Notes under the pieces: generated by a model
Databases searched by the model: none
Seen by the model: only the letters and a program-made list of their open reading frames with translations
What the model was told of the DNA's origin: nothing
From: Arthrobacter sp. SO3
Lineage (GTDB): Bacteria; Actinomycetota; Actinomycetes; Actinomycetales; Micrococcaceae
Assembly (NCBI RefSeq): GCF_020532825.1
Contig: NZ_MQTS01000015.1
Location: 20,119 to 84,118, forward strand
Length of the DNA: 64,000 nt
Reading direction: 5' to 3'
Shown here: positions 8,031-15,000 of the stretch, in pieces
Numbering within the stretch: position 1 is the first letter of the stretch
Layout of the letters: each line of letters opens with the position of its first letter
Made by a program: the position numbers and the translations under genes

Positions 8031-8687
8031 CTAGCCGACTATTGGCTGGATGTTGTTTACATACCAGGAACCATCGCGGAAAACCGCAAGCATGAGATTG
8101 CCCGTATCTTCAGGCTTTTTGTCAGCTTGGTGCAGTGTTCCATCCGCGTTGTAATAGGAGATGGAAACTTGCGAAACTTGAATTGCGACCTGGTAGTTCC
8201 CATCCGGCGCCACTTTGAACGTCGTACTGACCGATGGCGTTTCAGTCCTGCCGCCAACCAGCCACCGACCACCCTCATGCCAACCGGTGATGACTGTTTT
8301 CGCGCGATCACATGCTCGACAAGCGGGACTCGTGACTTCCGAAAGCCGCGACACGTCGCCCGTTTCATAGGCGTAGTTCAATTGGCTGAACCAGTACCGC
8401 GCAAATGCCTCTAACCCTTCCTTCGTCTCGGCCTTCGCAGCGTCCGGCAGAACGGGGACCGGCACGTTCTCCGCCCTGCCCGAGGCATCGGCCGGCTTGT
8501 AACTGGCCGTTGGCGAAGGGGTGGCGGTAGGTGTCGGCGACGCCGTCGGACTCAAGGACGCGGATGCGGCCGTTGCGCCCGGCGTTGTTCCCCCACCGGT
8601 GCAGGCGGTGACCGGAAACAGGGACAGAGCGACCATGGCTGCGCAAATGCGTCTGCGGCGGACGAAAGTTGGAGTGCGAGATGTCAT
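8031..8687 (-). CDS. Probable lipoprotein, DUF6318-like
   Basis: A 218-residue exported lipoprotein: basic start, hydrophobic stretch, then a lipobox ending at the Cys in LFPVTACTGG, followed by a Ser/Thr/Pro/Ala-rich linker of about 45 residues. The C-terminal domain (GLEAFARYWFSQLNYAYETG, CRACDRAKTVITGWHEGGRW, DGSWYVNNIQPI) resembles a small NTF2-like domain found in Arthrobacter lipoproteins annotated as DUF6318; that name is from memory. The gene leads a two-gene operon with the secreted PKD-like protein. Its ATG has a GGGGGAA sequence about 10 bases upstream. Function unknown. Confidence 0.8.
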   Translation of the reverse strand: MTSRTPTFVRRRRICAAMVALSLFPVTACTGGGTTPGATAASASLSPTASPTPTATPSPTASYKPADASGRAENVPVPVLPDAAKAETKEGLEAFARYWFSQLNYAYETGDVSRLSEVTSPACRACDRAKTVITGWHEGGRWLVGGRTETPSVSTTFKVAPDGNYQVAIQVSQVSISYYNADGTLHQADKKPEDTGNLMLAVFRDGSWYVNNIQPIVG

Positions 8688-9059
8688 GGTCAGCTATTCC
8701 CCCCGATAGAAATCAAGACGCCTGAAGCCAAACAATGACTTAAGGGTAACTGACATCACATTTTGGACATCCAAGTTATCCACAGGCGCTCGATTGACCA
8801 CCCGGGCGTCCCACTTCCCAAACCACGTGGGCGGCGGGTCCGCCTCACTGAAGGCGCGGATCAGCCTGCACCGCGGCCGGCAACGCCAGAGAATCCAGAG
8901 CAGCTGATTCAAGGCGAACGGCATCAGCCTACGGACGAGGTCTGACAATTCGCCGCGGCCTAACCGCTTCGCCGCAAATACTCCCCCTCACACCGACTCA
9001 GATCGACTTTCCCGTCCCAGCCTCTGGCATTTTTCTACCTAGGCCAGAACAATGAACCC
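8688..9059. other. Intergenic stretch of 372 bases without a convincing gene
   Basis: This divergent region separates the lipoprotein gene from the split-barrel protein gene. It must contain both promoters, but I see no clear -35/-10 pair, operator or hairpin. An 84-codon frame on the minus strand (8694-8948) has atypical composition and no ribosome binding site and is not called. Confidence 0.5.
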
Positions 9060-9494
9060 ATGATGTTCGAACATGCAGACGAGAACCCCATCCTCATCCT
9101 CGATGACGATCAGAGCTGGAAGCTGATTGAAGGCACCAAGCACGGCAGACTCGTGGTCATCGTGGGCGGCGAACCCGATATCTTCCCGGTGAACTATGCC
9201 GTGAGCGGCAGGAAGCTTTACCTCCGGACTGCCCCCGGCAACAAACTCGCTGAACTGACCATCAATTCCAAGGTGTTATTCGAAACGGACGGCATTCTCT
9301 CTGACGAAGCCTGGTCGATCGTCCTGCGGGGCACGGCCCGGGTGCTGGAACAGTCTGCAGATATCGCAGCGGCAGAGGCCCTGGGTCTCAAGCCGTGGGT
9401 GCCCACCCTGAAGGACTTCTACGTCGAGATCGCGCCCACCTCCGTCAGCGGGCGCCACTTCCAATTCGGCGAGCACCCTGAGCGGGAGATCTAG
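9060..9494 (+). CDS. Pyridoxamine 5'-phosphate oxidase-like FMN-binding split-barrel protein
   Basis: A 144-residue single-domain protein of the PNPOx-like/Rv1155-type split-barrel group. The visible pattern is GRLVVIVGGEPDIFPVNYAVSG, then LYLRTAPGNKLAELTINSKVLFETDG and a W-S-I-V-L-R-G strand, which matches the flavin- or F420-binding barrel. Members bind FMN or F420 and reduce small substrates or sequester flavin; this one cannot be assigned further. Two ATG codons in tandem (9060 and 9063) are possible starts. It stands alone, followed by the vsr gene on the same strand after 138 bases. Confidence 0.8.
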   Translation: MMFEHADENPILILDDDQSWKLIEGTKHGRLVVIVGGEPDIFPVNYAVSGRKLYLRTAPGNKLAELTINSKVLFETDGILSDEAWSIVLRGTARVLEQSADIAAAEALGLKPWVPTLKDFYVEIAPTSVSGRHFQFGEHPEREI

Positions 9495-9632
9495 CAGCCG
9501 TTCGACGGCGGCAATCGGAGGCTACCGCCGGCTGACCGGTTATCGGGCCGACGCCGCCGTCCGCGCCGGCCTCCGCCATCGGGCCATCGGCTGACCACCG
9601 CCGGGTCCCGGACGGCCGCCTAGACTTAATCC

Positions 9633-10064
9633 ATGGCGGACAAGCTGACACCCGAGCGGCGCAGCTGGAACATGTCACGCATCCGCGGGAAGAACACCAA
9701 GCCCGAACTGCTGGTCCGAAAGTTGCTCCACGCCAAGGGCTACCGCTACCGGCTGCACGGCACCGCCAGCGGGGGACGGCTCCCCGGCAACCCGGATCTG
9801 GTCTTTGCCGGCCGCCACAAAGTCATCTTCGTCAACGGCTGCTTCTGGCATTTCCATGACTGCAGGGTCGGGCAGCACGCGCCCAAGGCCAATGCGGAGT
9901 TCTGGGAAACCAAGCGCACCCGGACGCGGAACCGCGACGCCGAACAACGCCGTCAGCTTGAGCGCTCAGGCTGGGAAGTCCTCACCGTCTGGGAGTGCGA
10001 ACTCAAGGATCTCTCGGCGCTGGAAAAGCAGCTGGATGAGTTCCTGCGGGGAACAGCGGCCTAG
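9633..10064 (+). CDS. vsr: Very short patch repair endonuclease (Vsr)
   Basis: A 143-residue protein with the full Vsr pattern: NMSRIRGKNTKPELLVRKLL near the N-terminus, PGNPDLVF with the catalytic Asp at 55, VIFVNGCFWHFHDC at 65-77 with the intercalating Trp and His/Cys zinc-site residues, and VLTVWECEL at 116-124. Vsr nicks DNA 5' of T:G mismatches that arise when 5-methylcytosine deaminates. In the E. coli enzyme the segment reads FTHGCFWH, so a Val and an Asn replace a Thr and a His here; such variation is common outside enterobacteria. No cytosine methyltransferase lies beside it in the window, but McrBC-type restriction genes follow. Confidence 0.92.
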   Translation: MADKLTPERRSWNMSRIRGKNTKPELLVRKLLHAKGYRYRLHGTASGGRLPGNPDLVFAGRHKVIFVNGCFWHFHDCRVGQHAPKANAEFWETKRTRTRNRDAEQRRQLERSGWEVLTVWECELKDLSALEKQLDEFLRGTAA

Positions 10065-10225
10065 CCGGTCTCCTCGCAGCTTCCGGAAGTCGTTCTCGCG
10101 ACATCAAGAAAATACCTCGGAGCTACCAGGACAGACCGGTTTGTCTCGGGTAATATCCGAATCTGGGGACAAGGACCCTACCGGGTCCGCACTTACCGTT
10201 TTAATTCACCACGGGAGAGCGCCAG

Positions 10226-10516
10226 ATGCCGCACTTGCTGAAGTCCACCGCGTCGCTGAACACAGTTCGGACACCGAAGTCCTCCCAGGATTCCTGGGCC
10301 CAGGATTGCCGACGGTCCACAGACGGCGAGCATGACCTTGGCCCGCTGCGTCGGCAGGTGTCCGCGATCATTGACGCGATTCTCGCCGACACCACGCCCG
10401 ACGAAGCCCCCGTGCGGGAGAAGCTGCGCTGGCATGTCGCCAACAACCCAGGCCAGCCGGAAAAGGCCCTCCTGAGCCACCTGTTGTCCGTTTCGGTGGA
10501 ACAGCACGCCAGCTGA
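10226..10516 (+). CDS. Small hypothetical protein between vsr and the McrBC-type genes
   Basis: A 96-residue frame with ATG at 10226 and GGGAGAG about 8 bases upstream. The first 35 residues are low-complexity and polar; residues 38-95 (GPLRRQVSAIIDAILADT, KLRWHVANNPGQPEKALLSH) look like a real helical domain. No family is recognised. It converges with the McrC-like gene, with stop codons about 20 bases apart. It may be a true accessory gene or may start further downstream; confidence is moderate because codon use and composition fit but there is no homology in memory. Confidence 0.45.
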   Translation: MPHLLKSTASLNTVRTPKSSQDSWAQDCRRSTDGEHDLGPLRRQVSAIIDAILADTTPDEAPVREKLRWHVANNPGQPEKALLSHLLSVSVEQHAS

Positions 10517-10536
10517 CTGCGGCTCCAGGGAGCGCG

Positions 10537-11814
10537 TCAGCGGTTGATGGTCGCCTGACGCACAACTTCGCCCCAGGACTGTTGCGCGAGATCCGCCACA
10601 GAGGCCAGGATTTCCGCTGGCGGCTTCGACAGGTCCAGCGGGAACTCCACCACGTCGATGTCAGTGTTGAGGATCCGGCGCAGTTTGATCTCGCCCGCGC
10701 CAGGATATACCAGCCATGCCGTCGGAACCCGCAACGAGGTGCAATACGCGAGCATCCGGTAGTGGTCCCCCGACAGTGACGCCCCGGTGTCGGCCGCGGC
10801 CTGGTACTTCGCGTCGTAAACCATCACCGGCCTGCCTCCCAGCAGATGGACCGCTCCTGGCTGCACCACGATCCGGTCCGAATCGCGGACGGCCTCATTG
10901 AGCAGGGCGTTGTAGCGCAGCCGCATCTCCCCCGGGTATGCCGCCATGGCCTCGCGGAGTGCCGTCCCGACGAAGTCCTCGAACACCGTGGACATGTCCA
11001 CCACAAACGACGCCGACTGCTGCGTGCCGTCGCCGGCCTCCGCCGAAGCATGGCGCAGGATCAGCTCGGCGAGCCGCAGTGCCGCCTGGTAACGGGTGTT
11101 CATCCGGCTGGCGCGCCACACCGGCAGGGGTGCGCCGGACTGCAGCCTGGTCACTGCCGCGAGCTTGCCCTTGAGCTGGCGGAGCCGGCTCAGCATTTCC
11201 GGCCGCACCTCCGGGACTTGGGACATCCGTTCCAGCGCCGCCCGCAGGATGCGGTTCTCCGCAATGTCTTCGGTGAACTCGTCATAAGAAACTTCGAGGG
11301 GCACCAGCATGCCGGGCCGTCGTGAAATCTGGTCCGAGATCCGAATCCGGCCTTTGACAGTCCGGAGGGATTCCTCCACATTCAGGTAGCCCTGCAGCAC
11401 GCCGCGGCTGAGCGCCCGGTCCGCAAGCTGGGCCAGCGACTCGGCCAGTGCGCTCCACAGGTCCGCTTCCTCGACAGCGGCCACGCAATCCTCCCGGAAG
11501 CCCTGGTCCCCGGCGTAGCCGAGCAGGAACAGGAGCCGGTCCAGGCCAAGCCGTTCCTTGGGCCGTACCTCGAGCTGCACCGACGGGGTGCGCACCGAGC
11601 CGACCTTCCCGACAGGCTCGATCCGGAACAAACCCATGCCCATAGGCGAGGCATTCGCCAGGCCGCTGCCATTGACGTACGCCGCGCTGGCAGGGTCAAG
11701 CCGTTCAACGACGCCCCGGGACAGCTCGTCGAGGACTATCCGGCGGACCGGCTTGGAGCCCGGCGCCGTGCGGCTGGCCGGCCCCGGCCTGCTAGACGCG
11801 CGCAAGGCGGTCAA
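10537..11814 (-). CDS. mcrC: McrC-family restriction component (5-methylcytosine-specific system)
   Basis: A 425-residue partner of the McrB-like ATPase. The N-terminal half has the McrC wing (LEVRPKERLGLDRLLFLLGYAGD, GRIRISDQISRRPG, YDEFTEDIAENRILRAAL). The C-terminal nuclease domain shows VVDMSTVFEDFVGTALRE and the PD-(D/E)xK core VMVYDAKYQ with D334 and K336. The upstream position that is normally the first acid (PD) reads QPGAV, so an expected Asp seems replaced by Gly at about 320. The gene begins with TTG (11814 or 11805) inside the 3' end of the McrB gene, a 23-base overlap implying translational coupling. It should supply DNA cleavage once McrB recognises modified DNA. Confidence 0.85.
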   Translation of the reverse strand: MTALRASSRPGPASRTAPGSKPVRRIVLDELSRGVVERLDPASAAYVNGSGLANASPMGMGLFRIEPVGKVGSVRTPSVQLEVRPKERLGLDRLLFLLGYAGDQGFREDCVAAVEEADLWSALAESLAQLADRALSRGVLQGYLNVEESLRTVKGRIRISDQISRRPGMLVPLEVSYDEFTEDIAENRILRAALERMSQVPEVRPEMLSRLRQLKGKLAAVTRLQSGAPLPVWRASRMNTRYQAALRLAELILRHASAEAGDGTQQSASFVVDMSTVFEDFVGTALREAMAAYPGEMRLRYNALLNEAVRDSDRIVVQPGAVHLLGGRPVMVYDAKYQAAADTGASLSGDHYRMLAYCTSLRVPTAWLVYPGAGEIKLRRILNTDIDVVEFPLDLSKPPAEILASVADLAQQSWGEVVRQATINR

Positions 11815-14023
11815 GCAGCTGGTCCAGCCCGAACCGCTCCTCCAGCTGCGCGCGGTTCAGCTGGCCGTGGTAATGCTCCTCCAGCAGCGGCATCAGCTCG
11901 TACTTCCAGATCCGGTGCAGGCCCTTGGGCGTCTGCGCGGACGGCTTCATGAAGTAGGACGGACCGATCATCAGGTCCCGGTCCCATTCATCGATGGCAT
12001 CGTTGAGCGCGTCCATCAGCAGGGCCGGCGTCGTGTCCAGCTCCCGGGCCTGCAGGAACCGCAGCAGCGATCCCTTCACCGGTTCTGTCTTGGGGTGGAG
12101 CTCGATGAAGGAGAAGCGGCGGCGGATGGCCGCATCCATCATCGCGATGGACCGGTCCGCGGTGTTCATGGTGCCGATGATGTAGAGGTTGTCCGGCAGT
12201 GTGAAGGGCTCGTTGGGGCTGTACTGCAGGTAGATCCGGTCGTCGCGGTATTCAAGCAGGAAATACAGCTCGCCGAAGACCTTTGCAAGGTTGGCCCGGT
12301 TCATCTCATCGATGATCAGGAAGTACGGCTTGCTCTCGTTCCCCGGTTTGGCGGCCTCTTCGGCGATCCGGCGCAGCGGCCCCGCCACGAGTTTGAAGGA
12401 CACCTGGCCTTCCTCCGTCTTGTCCGGACGGAAGCCCTCGAAGAAATCCTCATAAGCGTACGAGGGGTGGAACTGCACCAGCTTGACCCGTTCGTCGGTG
12501 GTGTCCCCGGCGAGCTGCGCGGCCAGGTGCTTGGCCAGGTACGTCTTGCCGGTACCGGGCGGGCCGTAGAGCACCAGCTGGCGGTTCTCCTCCAGCAGTT
12601 CGGCGATTTCCTGCAGCGGCTCAAGGTCCATGTGCATCGACGCGGCGAATTCCGGCGTCAACGGGCGGAACCCCTCACAGACAGGTTCGACGACGGCGGC
12701 CGGCTCGGTTCCTTCGTCCGTCTCGGCTTCCGCTTCGGCGGGAAGGAGGGCCTCCAGGGCCTGGATGACGCGCGTGATGTCCACGACGATGCCGGAGGTG
12801 GCCAGCTGGCGCTGCACGTGGCGGGGCAGTTCGGTCATGCTGTGGGTTTCGTCGAACCAGCGGACCTTCCGGCGCAGCCGGCGGTTGGCCTCGTGGTGTT
12901 CGGGCTCGCCGAGGACCACCCCCACCCGGACAGTGCCGGCGCTCTGGTACAGGGCCAGGTCGCCGGGCTTCATCACGGTCAGGAAGGCGAAGACTGCGGT
13001 CTTCGTGTCCTCGCGCTCCACGTAGCCGAGGTGCTTGTAGTCCTCATCCACGGCGTGCTGGACCAGCCCGGCGGTGACGCCGGGATCCAGCAGGCGGAGG
13101 TGCTCGACGTCGAGAGTCACCCGCTCTTCGGATTGCCAGCTGCCGAGGAGTTCGGCGTTGTCGTGGTGGGTGCGCAGCAGCCAGGCCCGCCGCCCGGGGT
13201 CGCCCACCTTGCGCCACTGGCTGACCAGCTGCCGGGAGTACCAGTCGATCCGCTGGCCGGCCTGTTCGTCGAGGTGCAGCCGGATGCGGTGGATGTCGGC
13301 GGAAATGTCCTCGTCGCTGTCGCCCTTCGCGCCGCCCACGAGGGAGGCAAAGGCGTCACGGATTTCCTGGCGCTCGACGTCGGCCACGACGGGCTCGAAA
13401 TAGCTGGGCCAGACCAGGAACTCGATGCTGCGGCGGATGGCCGGCTGGTCACCGGGCGTGCCGGCAACGAGCTGGTGGAAGGCCAGCGGATCCTTGACCG
13501 CTGCGGCGACGGCGCCGGCCGGACGCCGGGCGACGTGCTGCACGAACCGGCAAAGCCACTTCAGGTGGTCCCAGATGGTCCAGTTGAACTCCGCGGTGCG
13601 GTCGCGGATGACGCCGTGGTCCGTCATGCCCGCGAACAGTTCATCCGGCAGTTCCAGCGGCGGCTCCAGCCAGGAGGCGGCTTCGGCGACGCGCGCGCGT
13701 TTGACCTTGAGGGATTTCACCTCGTGCGCCAAAGGCAGTGACTGCAGGAAGAGCAGCTCGACGGCCAGCTGCTTGGCACCCCGGGAGGCGTCCTGGAGGT
13801 TTTGCCGCAAGTTTGTCATCATGGGAGCTTTGGGGTCCGGGACCCCGCGCTCGAGCCGGTCGAGCAGCTCCGCGGCAGCGGGCACCGACCAGGTTTTGGT
13901 GCGTCCGTCCAGGGCCGACGCTTTACCGTGCAGCCCTGGCCCCAAGACAAACCACGCCGCGTCCTCAATCTCCTTGGAGATGCCGAGGGCGCGGTGCATG
14001 GCAGGCTTTTTGGTTGGGGTCAT
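11792..14023 (-). CDS. mcrB: McrB-like AAA+ GTPase with extended N-terminal recognition region
   Basis: A 743-residue motor subunit. The AAA+ core carries Walker A GPPGTGKT at 487-494, Walker B FLIIDEMNR at about 568-575, and the McrB-specific MNTADRS at 619-625 followed by DAAIRRRF. About 480 residues precede it, far more than the E. coli McrB DNA-binding domain. Residues 280-420 (AWLLRTHHDNAELL, then MKPGDLALYQSAG, VRVGVVLGEP) resemble a PUA/EVE/YTH-like fold, a domain used to read modified bases; this is a motif-level judgement. The ATG at 14023 starts the operon; mcrC overlaps its 3' end. It should recognise modified DNA and translocate with McrC. Confidence 0.85.
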   Translation of the reverse strand: MTPTKKPAMHRALGISKEIEDAAWFVLGPGLHGKASALDGRTKTWSVPAAAELLDRLERGVPDPKAPMMTNLRQNLQDASRGAKQLAVELLFLQSLPLAHEVKSLKVKRARVAEAASWLEPPLELPDELFAGMTDHGVIRDRTAEFNWTIWDHLKWLCRFVQHVARRPAGAVAAAVKDPLAFHQLVAGTPGDQPAIRRSIEFLVWPSYFEPVVADVERQEIRDAFASLVGGAKGDSDEDISADIHRIRLHLDEQAGQRIDWYSRQLVSQWRKVGDPGRRAWLLRTHHDNAELLGSWQSEERVTLDVEHLRLLDPGVTAGLVQHAVDEDYKHLGYVEREDTKTAVFAFLTVMKPGDLALYQSAGTVRVGVVLGEPEHHEANRRLRRKVRWFDETHSMTELPRHVQRQLATSGIVVDITRVIQALEALLPAEAEAETDEGTEPAAVVEPVCEGFRPLTPEFAASMHMDLEPLQEIAELLEENRQLVLYGPPGTGKTYLAKHLAAQLAGDTTDERVKLVQFHPSYAYEDFFEGFRPDKTEEGQVSFKLVAGPLRRIAEEAAKPGNESKPYFLIIDEMNRANLAKVFGELYFLLEYRDDRIYLQYSPNEPFTLPDNLYIIGTMNTADRSIAMMDAAIRRRFSFIELHPKTEPVKGSLLRFLQARELDTTPALLMDALNDAIDEWDRDLMIGPSYFMKPSAQTPKGLHRIWKYELMPLLEEHYHGQLNRAQLEERFGLDQLLDRLARV

Positions 14024-14115
14024 GCCTTCAATTTACAGGCTTAAGCTGGGCGCCCGCATCATGGGACGTCCCATCGTTACTTGCCGGTAGCTCCGCGCGG
14101 AGACGGACCCGCCCG

Positions 14116-14394
14116 CTACTTGGCCGCCGGGGTCCGCTTGACGCCGAACGTGAAGTAGCTGCCCGGGCCGATGAAGTTGAGCAGGCACGCCAGCCGCCAG
14201 AACATCTTGCTGCCGCGGATCTGTTCAGCCGGGCGGTGGGAGATGTCGCGCTGGGCTGCGAACAGGAGCGAGAGCTGGACGATGGCGGCGGTAACCGTGC
14301 CGAACTTCGCCATCGGCGAGAGTTCCTTCCAGGTCTTTTTCCGGGCGTTCCTCCTGCGCTCGTGCGCCATGATCTGTGCTCGTTTGTTCACCAT
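14116..14394 (-). CDS. Small membrane protein with phospholipase D N-terminal-like (PLDc_N) domain
   Basis: A 92-residue protein with two hydrophobic segments, about 34-48 (AAIVQLSLLFAAQ) and 64-82. The second, SKMFWRLACLLNFIGPGSYFTFG, matches the PLDc_N signature (W-x-x-x-x-x-x-N-x-x-G-P-x-x-Y-x-x-x-G) also found at the start of cardiolipin synthases, but no catalytic domain follows. Such proteins are common in actinobacteria and of unknown role. The start could be ATG at 14394 or the internal ATG at 14370 (MAHERRRN). It stands alone between the McrBC operon and the thioesterase gene. Confidence 0.75.
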   Translation of the reverse strand: MVNKRAQIMAHERRRNARKKTWKELSPMAKFGTVTAAIVQLSLLFAAQRDISHRPAEQIRGSKMFWRLACLLNFIGPGSYFTFGVKRTPAAK

Positions 14395-14472
14395 GATTAG
14401 TACTCCTTGGCTTCCGGACTGACTGCCCGCGGGTTTGTCATTCTAGGGACGAATGGTGGACCGAGGTAGAGG

Positions 14473-15000
14473 CTATCGGACCGGGTGCGCGGGGTCCGGG
14501 TGCGCGGGTTCCGTGGCCGGGGCTGGGCGGACGGCCACGTACGGAGCCAGCCTGTCCTTCTGTTCCGGCGTCAGCCGGAGCACCCGCCCGGTAGCCTCGT
14601 CCACGAACGCCAGATGGCTGGTGGCCCGGACGCAGTCCTCGCGGGTGACGGGGTCCTGGACCAGATAGTGGATGTCGAAGCTGGCACCCTTCACGGCGCC
14701 GATCCACAGCTGGACCAGTGCCGGGACGTTGCGGTACTCGAGGGTCCGGACATAGCGGATCTTGTGCTCCACGATCAGCGCCAGGGTCCCCTCCGGGACC
14801 ACGTTGAAGAGCGATACCGGCGGCTCAACCCCCGGCAGCCCCGGCCCGCGCGGCGGCCCGAAGGCCGCGATGCGGGCTTCCTCGAGAATCCGCACGAGCT
14901 GGACGTTGTTGATGTGGCCGTACGCGTCCATGTCGCCCCAGCGCATCGGGATCTGCACCTCGATGCGCTGGTGCTCTCCGGCGCGGCCGGCGGCGCTCAA
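14473..15000 (-). CDS. Hotdog-fold acyl-CoA thioesterase (4HBT family)
   Basis: A 175-residue hotdog protein. The 4-hydroxybenzoyl-CoA thioesterase pattern is clear: MRWGDMDAYGHINNVQLVR with the catalytic Asp, then IVEHKIRYVRTLEYRN and a C-terminal strand with SHLAFVDEATGRVLRL. It should hydrolyse acyl-CoA thioesters in the cytoplasm. The start is taken as TTG at 15000 because it overlaps the stop of the upstream ABC exporter gene (TTGA), giving translational coupling; there is no ATG before residue 19. It is the last gene of a three-gene operon with the two ABC half-transporters, though no functional link is obvious. Confidence 0.8.
   Translation of the reverse strand: MSAAGRAGEHQRIEVQIPMRWGDMDAYGHINNVQLVRILEEARIAAFGPPRGPGLPGVEPPVSLFNVVPEGTLALIVEHKIRYVRTLEYRNVPALVQLWIGAVKGASFDIHYLVQDPVTREDCVRATSHLAFVDEATGRVLRLTPEQKDRLAPYVAVRPAPATEPAHPDPAHPVR

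Noticed and set aside
8694..8948. An 84-codon minus-strand frame upstream of the lipoprotein gene
   Set aside because: No ribosome binding site, odd composition rich in Arg and Trp, no recognised domain; a + strand frame of equal length overlaps it.
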